Source: Pedobacter yulinensis
Lineage (GTDB): Bacteria; Bacteroidota; Bacteroidia; Sphingobacteriales; Sphingobacteriaceae
Assembly: GCF_003029735.1 (NCBI RefSeq)
Contig: NZ_KZ686268.1
Span: 558,001-622,000 of the forward strand
Length of the DNA stretch: 64,000 nucleotides
Direction: 5' to 3'
Positions 1-9,192 of the stretch are shown one piece after another. The translations under genes and the position numbers were made by a program. Each line of letters opens with the position of its first letter. Within the stretch, counting starts at the first letter, position 1. The notes beneath the pieces were generated by a model that was not told the DNA's origin, did not search any database, and worked only from the letters and a program-made list of their open reading frames with translations.

Positions 1-49
1 AACCACAAAAAGTATATATTTTTTAATATTTTTCATAAAGCTAAAATGA

Positions 50-3000
50 TTAAAGTCCAACCCTCAAATTCAGACCAAACGTTCTTGATGACGGGAGCTG
101 ACCGCCTTCTTGCCAGAAGTTTTCCAACTCAGACGGGTCTACACCATATTTCTTCCCTGGAGCTGCGATTAACCACGCATTTCCCACAATCAGGCCGACA
201 TTTACAGATTTCAAAGCTACCGTACGCTTTAGGAGCGCAGAAGGCACATTGTAACCTAATCTCACTTCCCTCAGTTTTAGATAAGATGCATCGAGCATGA
301 ATAGTTCGCCAGATCCGGTTTGCATACCATTGTAGAAAGCAGTACTTGCCTCGACATACCGGTTATTCGGCTGTCCGTTAGCCAGCACACCAGCAAACTT
401 GTAGCCACCACCTTGTGAAACAGGAAGCCGCCAATCAATGCCTTTGTCATTTACCCCAACTGTTTCCTGCGAAAGGCCGCTTCCCATGTTAAAGGCTCGG
501 GTAGTAGAATTAAACAAGCCGCCTTTTTGAAAATCAAGTGAAAATCCCAAATCAAAATCTTTTACGCGAAGCGAGCTGAATGCACCTCCCTGATAGCGGG
601 GGCGCGCATAGCCAATGAACTGGTTGGTTGTAGATGTGGGCAAACCGCTGGCTGCAATGATCACGTTACCATTTGCGTCCCGATTCCAGGTACGGCCCAG
701 GATATAACCCCATTCCTGACCTTCGCGCAGGTTCAGTGTGTTGCCAAAAAACGTAGAGGTTTGGTAGATTACGTTTGTTTGTTTATCAGTGATCTTGTCA
801 ACAATGGTTTTGCTTTTTCCGTAGTTCAATGTAATGTCCCAGGTAACACTTTTAGACTGTACAGGTGTTGCCGTCAGCGAAATCTCGACGCCCCTGTTCG
901 TCAATTCACCTGCGTTTATCAAACTCGAGGTATAGCCGGTCGCGCCGTTTTGTGTTGGACTGATGATTTGATTTTTATTCTTGTTCTGGAACCAGGCAAA
1001 GTCAAGTCCGATCCTGTTTTTCAAAAACTTCAGCTCCGCACCTAATTCAAGCGAGCCAGTCAGCGCCGGTACGAGCCTGCCGGTCCGGAATTCATTTCCT
1101 ATTGCCAGTGCGGGATTGGTACCATACGCAGGGCTTGTATTGTACTGCAGGTTGATGCGGTAGGGATCCACGTCTGAACCCACTTGAGCATAGGCCGCCC
1201 TCAATTTAGTAAAAGTCAACACCTCTTTTACACTTTCTGGAAAGAATTCTGATGCAATATAAGACAGGGATACAGACGGATAGAAATAAGAATTAAGATC
1301 TGGCGCAAATACTGAAGACCAGTCATTCCTGCCGGTAACGTCCAGGTACAGGTAGTTTTTATAGGCAAGTGATACTTTTCCAAACACACTTCGGATCTCT
1401 TTCTCATAATAATCATTAGATACAGTAGGTCGTGCTAATGATGCTGCAATATTAAAGTAGTTAGGAAAACTTAAGCCGCCCTCTGTTGCCATATTCAGCC
1501 GCTCTCGTCTGTCATGGCGCAGGTTTCCCGCAGCTAACGCGTTAAGCGCAAAGTCTCCGAATGTTTTGTTATAGGTCAGGTTCAGTTCATAGTTGAACTC
1601 ATTATCTGTCCAGTTGCGGTCCCTGAAATAATCGAGCTGTAAACCACCGGTCGCCATACGCTCGTCTCCAATTTCGTTGTTTAAGTTCCCGCGAATAAAC
1701 CCTTGCAAGGCAAACCCGGCTCCAAAGTCATATTTTAGTCCGATGTTACCTACAAACCTGTTATTACGCTGGGTCCTGTAATTGTTGTTTGCAACCCAGA
1801 AAGGGTTATCCCAGTACTGGGGAGCAGTAATGTCGCCAGGAGCGGTACCATTCGGCCCGAAAATATTCCAGGTGGTAACCGTTCCATCTGCCAGAACCTG
1901 ATTATCACGCATGTAGTTCATGTCCAGTTGCCTTTGAAACCACTGGTTGAAACCCTGAACAATATTAAGTCCGTCATTCCGGTAAGTTTCGTAAGGCTGC
2001 CCGATACGGCTTTCTTTAGCAAATTGGAAATCTGTATTTAACGTGAAGCGCTTGCTGATGTCTACCGTGGCATTAACATTCAAAATGTTCATGGATCTGT
2101 TTGCATTATCCTGAATCAGCGATCGGGTCTGGTTGGTATAGCCCACCCGGAGACTGTAATTTGAGCCGCCGGTGTTGAATGCAATGCTGTTGTTATAAGT
2201 CCCGCCTGTGCGCAAAAACTGCTTAACGTTATCAGGCTGAGCTGTTAAGGGAACCTGTTTCCCGAAATCCGGGCCAGGGTACCAGCTGTAGTAGGGTCGG
2301 TATAAGCCCCCATCGATTTTCGGCCCAAAACTGGCGTCGGCGGCATAATCCAAAATTCTTTGACCATTAAATGCTGCATAACTCGCGGGATGCACAGCAG
2401 GGTCATACTTAAAGGTCTGCCATTCGGCAGAATAGCCCCCGGCATATTCATTCTGGTAGTCTGGCAACAATGAAACCTTTTCGAAAGAAATACCTGAATT
2501 GATTTCAACAGAAGTACCTCCGCTGCGCGATCCCTTTTTGCTCGTCACAATTACGACGCCATTGTAGCCCCGCTGCCCATACAATGCGGTAGCTGCCGCG
2601 CCTTTCAGAACCGTAATGCTCTCGATGTTGTCCAGGTTGACGTTCTCCTGCGAACTCGGCGTTCCGTCGATGACGAACAAAGGCGAACCAACAGTAAAGC
2701 CGTTTATGCCTCGCACAATGATCGATGCATTGTCAAACGAAGAACTTGGCGATCCGTTCAGCTGAACACCTGCTACCTTGCCTACAATCGCCGTACTGAT
2801 ATCTGTATTCTTGGCAATCGTAAGGCTTTCCCCTTTTACTTCTGTAGCTGCATAACCAAGAGCGCGCGACTCACGCCGTTCACCCAGCGCTGTCACCACT
2901 ACTTCGTTAAGAGACATTGCATCAGGAGCCATGGTCACATTGATTACCCCTGAAGACCCAAGGGCCTTACTTTGTGAAACATAACCAATTGAAGAAAATT

Positions 3001-3214
3001 CCAGACTGCTCGCGCCCGGACCTACACGTAAAGAATATTTGCCGTCGGCACCTGTAACAGTTCCGCCCTGGGCGCCTTTAACTCTGACTGTTACACCGGG
3101 TAATGGAAGGTTATCTTCCTGAGAGATAACTGTTCCAGAGATTGTTCGTTCCTGTGCAAGTGCCGTTTGGGCAAAAAGCAGGAATATGAACAAACTTTGT
3201 AGAAGTTTTTTCAT
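50..3214 (-). CDS. SusC/RagA-family TonB-linked outer membrane receptor (second copy)
   Basis: This 1054-residue protein is a TonB-dependent outer-membrane channel of the SusC/RagA family, which imports oligomeric nutrients with a SusD-type lipoprotein lid. A signal peptide (about residues 1-20, ending TALA before QERT) is followed by a carboxypeptidase-regulatory-like domain (about 22-100), a TonB plug (about 115-230, with the family-typical DGTPSSQENVNLDNIESITV stretch and GYNGVVIVTSKKG) and a long beta-barrel ending in an aromatic/hydrophobic C-terminus (NLRVGL). Its first residues nearly match those of the SusC at 5548-8610, so the two are paralogues, but the barrels diverge and probably bind different ligands. 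No SusD partner lies between them; if it has one, it is to the left of the window. The ligand cannot be told from sequence. Family assignment is secure. Confidence 0.93.
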   Translation of the reverse strand: MKKLLQSLFIFLLFAQTALAQERTISGTVISQEDNLPLPGVTVRVKGAQGGTVTGADGKYSLRVGPGASSLEFSSIGYVSQSKALGSSGVINVTMAPDAMSLNEVVVTALGERRESRALGYAATEVKGESLTIAKNTDISTAIVGKVAGVQLNGSPSSSFDNASIIVRGINGFTVGSPLFVIDGTPSSQENVNLDNIESITVLKGAAATALYGQRGYNGVVIVTSKKGSRSGGTSVEINSGISFEKVSLLPDYQNEYAGGYSAEWQTFKYDPAVHPASYAAFNGQRILDYAADASFGPKIDGGLYRPYYSWYPGPDFGKQVPLTAQPDNVKQFLRTGGTYNNSIAFNTGGSNYSLRVGYTNQTRSLIQDNANRSMNILNVNATVDISKRFTLNTDFQFAKESRIGQPYETYRNDGLNIVQGFNQWFQRQLDMNYMRDNQVLADGTVTTWNIFGPNGTAPGDITAPQYWDNPFWVANNNYRTQRNNRFVGNIGLKYDFGAGFALQGFIRGNLNNEIGDERMATGGLQLDYFRDRNWTDNEFNYELNLTYNKTFGDFALNALAAGNLRHDRRERLNMATEGGLSFPNYFNIAASLARPTVSNDYYEKEIRSVFGKVSLAYKNYLYLDVTGRNDWSSVFAPDLNSYFYPSVSLSYIASEFFPESVKEVLTFTKLRAAYAQVGSDVDPYRINLQYNTSPAYGTNPALAIGNEFRTGRLVPALTGSLELGAELKFLKNRIGLDFAWFQNKNKNQIISPTQNGATGYTSSLINAGELTNRGVEISLTATPVQSKSVTWDITLNYGKSKTIVDKITDKQTNVIYQTSTFFGNTLNLREGQEWGYILGRTWNRDANGNVIIAASGLPTSTTNQFIGYARPRYQGGAFSSLRVKDFDLGFSLDFQKGGLFNSTTRAFNMGSGLSQETVGVNDKGIDWRLPVSQGGGYKFAGVLANGQPNNRYVEASTAFYNGMQTGSGELFMLDASYLKLREVRLGYNVPSALLKRTVALKSVNVGLIVGNAWLIAAPGKKYGVDPSELENFWQEGGQLPSSRTFGLNLRVGL
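3188..3214. repeat. Direct repeat covering the susC start codons, copy 1
   Basis: These 27 bases encode the first nine residues (MKKLLQSLF) and match positions 8584-8610, the start of the other SusC gene, with a single mismatch. The identity is at DNA level and suggests recent duplication or gene conversion of the 5' end. Confidence 0.8.
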
Positions 3215-4030
3215 TGAGTAAGAAATTAGGTTAGTTGATTAAAAATGATTTCCTAAATTATGCGAAGCTTTAGAAAATAGCAAGGAAAAACTGTAACTTT
3301 TCTAAATTTAATTTTCCAATCACATTGACATGTCAGCACAAGACAAACAATGGCCTTAAACAACAAAAATTAACATTAAAGATAACAAGTAAGTGCGTAT
3401 GACCGTTAGAATCCCGGCGATTTTTAGTAATTTTAAAATATACACTTGTAAAATTCCGGCAAAAAAATTTATCAAATCATAGACTAAGCACTAATATTTC
3501 ATGAATTATCTGCTAGATAGCCCATTATTCATCATATAAGCAACAAACAAATGATAATTACCAACATTTCAACCCGAAACCTGAACGGTTTTTCACTATT
3601 AATCCGCTATTGGCCTACCTAAATACGAAAAACAACGCGAAACTGCCGGGACAGCGCTTAAAATCAATTAGATGGGACACAGATTAACCATAATCTCAGC
3701 CCGATGCATAAATAATCAAGTTAAATTTAACAGGCTATTACAGTAATTGAATTTTTTCTTTAAACAAAATAACAGAGTGGAAAGAACGCTTTTTTACACA
3801 TGCTGCGAAATATGAATATCGTGCCAGGACGAACATTGTTGATAAAACACTCGTTCACACGATATTAACCCCAATCCTAAATTTCCTAAAAGTTTTAAAA
3901 TTCACCTTTACAACTCAATATCCAGTCATAAAAAAACCACCTCATAAATAACTTATGAGGTGGCTGGTATCACTTAGAAAAAGGCTTAAAAAGCCAGATG
4001 AAAATCCGTTACTGGTTGAACATGTTTCTG
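3215..4030. other. Gene-free AT-rich spacer between two Sus loci
   Basis: About 816 bases with no credible reading frame on either strand. The right end holds the terminator of the SusC-SusD pair (3930-3963). The remainder is AT-rich and must contain the promoter and leader of the SusC gene starting at 3214. I found no exact TAnnTTTG element on the minus strand; the sequence CAAAAATT near 3363 is a one-mismatch match. The spacer is long enough for a small RNA or for a regulator site, but nothing specific can be shown. Confidence 0.6.
3930..3963 (-). terminator. Intrinsic terminator of the SusC-SusD operon
   Basis: An 11-bp perfect stem (3937-3947 pairing with 3953-3963) with a 5-nt loop is followed, reading the minus strand, by seven T residues (3936-3930). 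It lies 67 bases past the SusD stop codon, so it closes the susCD transcript. Confidence 0.9.
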
Positions 4031-5536
4031 CTAGTTGACATCCCAAAACACCCTGGAGTTAAAAGGATCCAACGCGCCCTGTTTAGCGACCTCCTCACCA
4101 TTCGTACCTAGTTCTGAGTTAGGATAAAACAATCTGACCGGATGTTTCGGTGTTACGGCATCGACCGACAGCGGATTATCGGCAGGGTATCCGGTACGCC
4201 TGAAATCATTCCAGGCTTCCCAGCCATTAATGCTGTTGAGTGACAACCATTTTTGGAATATTATAGCCTGAATTTTATTCGTAGAGGTCGGAAAATTCAC
4301 ATTCTGCTTGGGCTGGGCGATATAAGTTGCCGCTGAAGCGGCGGCATTAGCAACTCCTAAAAATGCGAATGACTCGGCTACGCCAGCATTATAAAGCGCT
4401 TGTGCATCGCCGGTAAGCCACCCGCGCTGTACAGCTTCTGCCTGCAGAAAAAGGCTTTCGAAAGAAGACAAGATCATCGTTGGTTGTGTACCAGATTTGA
4501 GGACTCCCCCCCCGGGCAGCAGGGGAGATGTCACATTGGCTTTATAATTAATCGCATCTGCGTCACCGCTATTCCTGCCAAGTTCAACGCCTTTATAAGC
4601 GCCAGACACAGTAGCGTACATACGGGCTTCACGCGGATCTGCGTTGCTCTCATATTTATTGATTACGAAAACCGTTGGCCGGGTCGCCCTGTAATAATCT
4701 GTAAGGGATCCAGCCGAATTAGCATAGTAGCGTTCCCAAAAAGGATTCAACTTACCGGATGAGTTGAGATACCCGGGGTTTGACAATACGGATTCACCGG
4801 CCCCGATAAACCCGGATCCTTCTGCAACGATCTTAGCTATTTCTGCAGTAATATATGCTTGCCTGCCCGGAACCTCAGACTGCCTGATCAGCATTCTCAA
4901 TTTCAAGGTGTTTGCAAACTTTAACCATTTTGTTGTGTTTCCGCCAAAAAAGATGTCGTCATTACCAGGCCTGACTGCTGAAGCGCCGGCTGATTTAATC
5001 GACTGCATACCTGCGTCTATCAGGGCAAGGCTGCCTTCATAAACAGTTTGCCCAGGTTCATACTTTGGTCGTATAACGGCGGTTGCCTGCAGGGCTTCTG
5101 AAAACGGGACATTGTTATAGGCATCAACAAGATGTTGGAAACCGTAAGCCTTCATTATTTTTGCTATTCCCGCATACACCGGGAGGTTTGCTTCGGTAGA
5201 GATACGTTCAAGTTCCTGGTAGTCATTTAGAATATCAAAAGTGGTTTCCCAACTGGCTACATTAAATGACGAAGTCACATTATACTGCTTCTCATCTATG
5301 TAATACAGAAAATCAGTGGGCGGCGCCCAATAGCCAGCCCATAGGTTCCCCAGCTGATTGAAGTTCAGGGTCAGGTTGCTGGTTGTCCTGTTTAGCGCAC
5401 CTGACAGCAAAAGCTGGGGGGTTGCTGATATCGTTTGATTGGGATTGTCATTCACGTCCAGGAAGTTTTTTTCACAACCTGTTAGTGTAGCAGCACCAAA
5501 AAGTGCCAGTACAACATATCTGGATAATCTTTTCAT
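4031..5536 (-). CDS. SusD/RagB-family nutrient-binding lipoprotein
   Basis: This 501-residue lipoprotein is the surface lid and substrate-binding partner of the SusC channel encoded just upstream (stop at 5548, gap 11 nt). The N-terminus has a lipoprotein signal with lipobox LTGC and acylated Cys21, followed by the EKNFLDVNDNPN stretch typical of the SusD-like_2 branch. The rest is the helical TPR-like fold of the family, with no enzymatic motif. The C-terminal WEAWNDFRRTGYP region is a strong family signature. Position and spacing show co-transcription with the 5548-8610 receptor. The ligand is unknown; this SusD branch is often found with receptors not linked to polysaccharide degradation, so a peptide or other polymer is possible. 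Confidence 0.92.
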   Translation of the reverse strand: MKRLSRYVVLALFGAATLTGCEKNFLDVNDNPNQTISATPQLLLSGALNRTTSNLTLNFNQLGNLWAGYWAPPTDFLYYIDEKQYNVTSSFNVASWETTFDILNDYQELERISTEANLPVYAGIAKIMKAYGFQHLVDAYNNVPFSEALQATAVIRPKYEPGQTVYEGSLALIDAGMQSIKSAGASAVRPGNDDIFFGGNTTKWLKFANTLKLRMLIRQSEVPGRQAYITAEIAKIVAEGSGFIGAGESVLSNPGYLNSSGKLNPFWERYYANSAGSLTDYYRATRPTVFVINKYESNADPREARMYATVSGAYKGVELGRNSGDADAINYKANVTSPLLPGGGVLKSGTQPTMILSSFESLFLQAEAVQRGWLTGDAQALYNAGVAESFAFLGVANAAASAATYIAQPKQNVNFPTSTNKIQAIIFQKWLSLNSINGWEAWNDFRRTGYPADNPLSVDAVTPKHPVRLFYPNSELGTNGEEVAKQGALDPFNSRVFWDVN

Positions 5537-5547
5537 TATTTTCTTTG

Positions 5548-8500
5548 CTAGAACGTTACATTTAAGTTAAAGCCATAAATCCTTGTCGGCGGTGCGATAT
5601 AATCTGAAATACCAACTGCGTTTCCGTCTGTAAAGTTGAACTCGGGATCGGTATAGATGTTTTCTTTAGGCAACCATGTGAAAAGGTTTCTTCCTACAAC
5701 GCCAAGACTTGCCCGTTTTACGACCTTTTGGCCGGCAAGCCATTTTGCCGGAAGCTGATACGTGAGCGAAAGCTCGCGCAATTTCAGGAAGCTTGCATCG
5801 GTTACATAGTTTTCCTGGATGTTATTGTACTGGCCATACCAATAATCGAACCCTCCGTCCTGAGTTTTTACGCTGGTATTTGGTTGATAAACACCCGGAG
5901 AGGTTTCGATCACCGAATTTGGAACAACAAACGGCTGACGGCCATATTGAGCACTCTCATAAGACAGGCCGGTGAAGTTGTTTGTATTTCCGAGGATATT
6001 ATAAAACACGTTACCGGTCCTGTAATCAAGCTGACCTGCCAGCGTAAATCCTTTCCAGCTTACGCTTGTATTAAAACCGAGGTTTGTTGGTGCGTTTGTC
6101 TGACCCTGTTCCAACAGCCCAGTTGCCCTGATTGGGTATCCTGTCGTTCCGTTAACGACAATCCGGCCCGCAGGATCTCTTTGATAAGCAGTTGTTTTGA
6201 GAACCGGATATGGCTGACCTTTTACAGCGTAGATATAGGCCGAATTCGCGTATCCCCCAAGAGGTATCTCGGTCAGACCCTGATAGAGATCAACGACTTC
6301 ATTATCCAGGTGCGTAAAGTTTAGACCAACAGTCCACTCAACAGCCGATGACCGGATAGGCGTGGCCCGAAGACTTAGCTCAAGGCTTTTGTTTCTTACA
6401 AGACCAGCATTAACATAAGCAGAACTGTATCCTGTTGCATAGGAGGTGGAAATCGGCAGGATCTGCCCTTCTGATTCCGAAATTCCGTACACCGCTTCCA
6501 GGTTCAGACGATCTCTAAAAAATCCGAGTTGCACACCTGCTTCAACTGCCCGCACAAATTCAGGCTGAAGATTTGGGTTGGCAAACCGGTCGCCGACTGT
6601 GTACCCAGGCAAGTTCCCATAAGGGAATCCGCCTCCAACATTGAACGGGGTCTGCAATGCATATGGAGATAAGTTCACATTCGCTGTTTTGTTCGCGGAG
6701 ACAAATATCTTACCGAATGAAAGCAGATTATTATTCTGCAGTGCAGGAATACCTTTCGTGAAGACAAACGACAAACCAGCCGCAGGATAGAAGTAACTTC
6801 TGTTCTGTTTGCTTAGCACCGAAACCCATTCCTGTCTTCCGGTCAGGGTCAAGTAAAGAAAGTCCTTATAATTGGCATTGAACTCACCAAATAACGCAAC
6901 CTGTCGCTTTTCTATAAACTCAGAGGCAACAGTCGCTTCTCCTACACGATTGGAAATGTTGTAAAGTTCTGGAACAACCAGGGCATTGGCCGTTTGCGAG
7001 ACAAATTTTGTGTATTCAGAACGAACGTTATTGCCTACCAGCAGATCGAGTTTGAAATCACCGAAGGTTTTATTCGCCTGCAAGAGAAGGTCAGAGTTTA
7101 GCCTGCGGTAATTATCAGAACGGTCAGTAACACTTCCAGGATTCGCTGATGGCCGGTCATATGCATTGGTATAAGAAACCTTCGCATAGTACTGTTTATA
7201 ATTGCTGTTGTTATTAAAGGCTCCTAACCTGTACGTTGCATTCAGCCATGGGGCAAAATCATACCTGAATTCAACGTTCCCGTTCACCGTTTCGTCGCGG
7301 GTGTTGCGGCGGTTGTTGTCAATTTCCCAATATGGATTGACAAAGTAACCCGAAAAATAGCCGTTTGGCGCTGCGAATTGATTATTTCTCCAATCCTGAA
7401 GTTGAGTAATAGGAATATTTTGCGGAATGTTCAATAAATTATTGTAAACACTCGACGCTGTCATCTCCGGATTTGCAATGGTGTAATTCATGTTAACTGC
7501 GGCACTCAGCTTGCCAAACTTGCGGTCTGCATTGAATCTCACACTTGTTCTCCGGTTTTCGTCTTTCGGCGTTATACCTTTAATTTTAACATCCTGAAGG
7601 GAGAAATAGAAAGTAGATTTTTCATCTCCTCCCGAAAACGAAAGATCGTTCTGAAAGGTTGTACCCGTATCCCAGAAGTTTCTTTTCTCATTCGGTATTG
7701 CGGAGTAGGGCAAAATCCATTCGGCGCCATTCTCAAGCGTAGGTCCGACAACTTTCATCGAGCCATCGAATGCTGGCCCCCATGATGTGTTTTCATAAGG
7801 CACGTAGGTATCAAGATCATAGCCGGCTCCAAACTGATCCTGCATCTTCGGCATGTAGGCAACGCTTTCAAGCGAAGTTGTGCTACTGAAATTAACAGAT
7901 GTTCTGCCCTTGCTTCCTTTTTTTGTAGTGATAATCAACACCCCATTCACACCTTCAGAGCCGTAAAGGGAGGCCGCGTTCGCGCCTTTCAGGACGTTCA
8001 CCTCAGCAACATCATTTGGATTCAATGAAGACAATACACTGTTGGGCACAGGAACTCCATCCACCACAATTAAGGCCTGGTTGTTTCCGGTAATAGACCG
8101 GTTACCCCTCAACACAACCCTGGTCGATGGGTTTACGCCATTATTTACCAGGTTGATCTGCAAGCCCGCAACTTTAGACTGAAGACCGGTGGCCAGGTTC
8201 ACAACCTTTCCTTCGGTCAGCGTCTTGTTATCAACGGTTTGATTCGAATAGCTTGTAGAAGCCGCCGACCTTTTAATACCTAGGGCGGTCGTAACAACCA
8301 CATCGCTCAGTGTCTGGGCATCGAGTTTCAAAGAAACTGAAACTGAATTACCGGCCGTTGTCACCGTCTGCGTTACAAAACCGATAGAAGTGAACTCCAG
8401 GGTAACAGATCCCGCCGGTACGCGCAGCGAAAAATTTCCTGATGCCCCGGTCGATGTGCCCGTCTTTGCATCTTTAAGGCGAACAGTAACGCCCGGAACA

Positions 8501-8610
8501 GGCATATTGTCTTCACTTGACACAACCGTTCCTGTGATGGTCCGTTCTTGTGCAAGTGCTGCTGAGCCCAGAAACAAAAGCAAGAACAAACTTTGTAAAA
8601 GTTTTTTCAT
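5548..8610 (-). CDS. SusC/RagA-family TonB-linked outer membrane receptor (operonic copy)
   Basis: This 1020-residue TonB-dependent receptor is the channel half of the SusC/SusD pair. It has a signal peptide ending in AALA before QERT, a carboxypeptidase-regulatory-like domain (about 22-100), the plug domain with VVDGVPVPNSVLSSLNPNDV and EGVNGVLIITTKKG, and a C-terminal beta-barrel ending RIYGFNLNVTF with the expected terminal Phe. There is no N-terminal STN (signal transduction) domain, so control through an anti-sigma factor is unlikely. No sigma/anti-sigma pair, hybrid two-component regulator or glycoside hydrolase is adjacent, which argues against a classical polysaccharide utilisation locus. 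No exact TAnnTTTG promoter is visible upstream of 8610. Confidence 0.94.
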   Translation of the reverse strand: MKKLLQSLFLLLFLGSAALAQERTITGTVVSSEDNMPVPGVTVRLKDAKTGTSTGASGNFSLRVPAGSVTLEFTSIGFVTQTVTTAGNSVSVSLKLDAQTLSDVVVTTALGIKRSAASTSYSNQTVDNKTLTEGKVVNLATGLQSKVAGLQINLVNNGVNPSTRVVLRGNRSITGNNQALIVVDGVPVPNSVLSSLNPNDVAEVNVLKGANAASLYGSEGVNGVLIITTKKGSKGRTSVNFSSTTSLESVAYMPKMQDQFGAGYDLDTYVPYENTSWGPAFDGSMKVVGPTLENGAEWILPYSAIPNEKRNFWDTGTTFQNDLSFSGGDEKSTFYFSLQDVKIKGITPKDENRRTSVRFNADRKFGKLSAAVNMNYTIANPEMTASSVYNNLLNIPQNIPITQLQDWRNNQFAAPNGYFSGYFVNPYWEIDNNRRNTRDETVNGNVEFRYDFAPWLNATYRLGAFNNNSNYKQYYAKVSYTNAYDRPSANPGSVTDRSDNYRRLNSDLLLQANKTFGDFKLDLLVGNNVRSEYTKFVSQTANALVVPELYNISNRVGEATVASEFIEKRQVALFGEFNANYKDFLYLTLTGRQEWVSVLSKQNRSYFYPAAGLSFVFTKGIPALQNNNLLSFGKIFVSANKTANVNLSPYALQTPFNVGGGFPYGNLPGYTVGDRFANPNLQPEFVRAVEAGVQLGFFRDRLNLEAVYGISESEGQILPISTSYATGYSSAYVNAGLVRNKSLELSLRATPIRSSAVEWTVGLNFTHLDNEVVDLYQGLTEIPLGGYANSAYIYAVKGQPYPVLKTTAYQRDPAGRIVVNGTTGYPIRATGLLEQGQTNAPTNLGFNTSVSWKGFTLAGQLDYRTGNVFYNILGNTNNFTGLSYESAQYGRQPFVVPNSVIETSPGVYQPNTSVKTQDGGFDYWYGQYNNIQENYVTDASFLKLRELSLTYQLPAKWLAGQKVVKRASLGVVGRNLFTWLPKENIYTDPEFNFTDGNAVGISDYIAPPTRIYGFNLNVTF
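8584..8610. repeat. Direct repeat covering the susC start codons, copy 2
   Basis: Matches 3188-3214 over 27 bases with one mismatch; both copies encode the signal-peptide start of SusC-like receptors. Confidence 0.8.
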
Positions 8611-9192
8611 AGAAAATTGAAATTAATTGGGTTTAATGAGGAGCGATAAACAGATGAAGATTTTGACCCTATTAAGCGTGATAATAACTGACAAATAGAT
8701 TTTAGTAACTGCTTACTAAAGACATACGGCTTTCCAGTTTTTAAACGGACAGTTTTTATGAAATAATAATATTTGTACCTGGCCGCATGGATACTGACAA
8801 ATACAATTTGCAGTCAGTTTACAGCTTTAACGATCAGGCCTTAAGATGTCGACCGTTTAAGACGAGAAATCGACGTCACCCGTCAACACTCTCAATGCTC
8901 CTGCATGCCCTGGACCGAATGCTCACAAAGCAGCAAGCAATTAAAGCCGAATCACGCGAGCAAAGTATATATTCTCCCATTTGCAGTAATCTAAGTTAGT
9001 AACACGAACTGGAGCGAAATCAGATTGCAAGAGCGGCAACCAGAAAAATGAGAGGCAAAAATAGAAGCGTAAATTTAGCTAATTATACAACAGGTTCAAA
9101 ATGATTTGAAAAAATTTTGCACCGATGGACGGTTTAACTATCTAAAACTTCCCTGACAGGCTGGCTTAATTTAAAGCCTCGCGTTCAGACTA
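8611..9192. other. Gene-free spacer between susC and the M14 peptidase
   Basis: This 582-base stretch carries the promoter region of the SusC-SusD pair on its left side. A 70-codon open frame (8787-8999, plus strand) has a composition unlike a real protein and no recognisable domain; a one-mismatch -7 element (AATATTTG, 8767-8774) precedes it, but this is too weak to call a gene. No convincing terminator for the peptidase gene ending at 9193 is visible. Confidence 0.55.

Noticed and set aside
1..49. AT-rich left edge as a terminator
   Set aside because: No stem can be shown; too little sequence remains to judge.
4031..8610. Reading the susCD pair as a polysaccharide utilisation locus
   Set aside because: No glycoside hydrolase, polysaccharide lyase, sulfatase or PUL-type regulator lies nearby.
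8787..8999. A 70-codon frame in the spacer upstream of susC
   Set aside because: Composition is not protein-like, no domain is recognised and the upstream promoter match has a mismatch.
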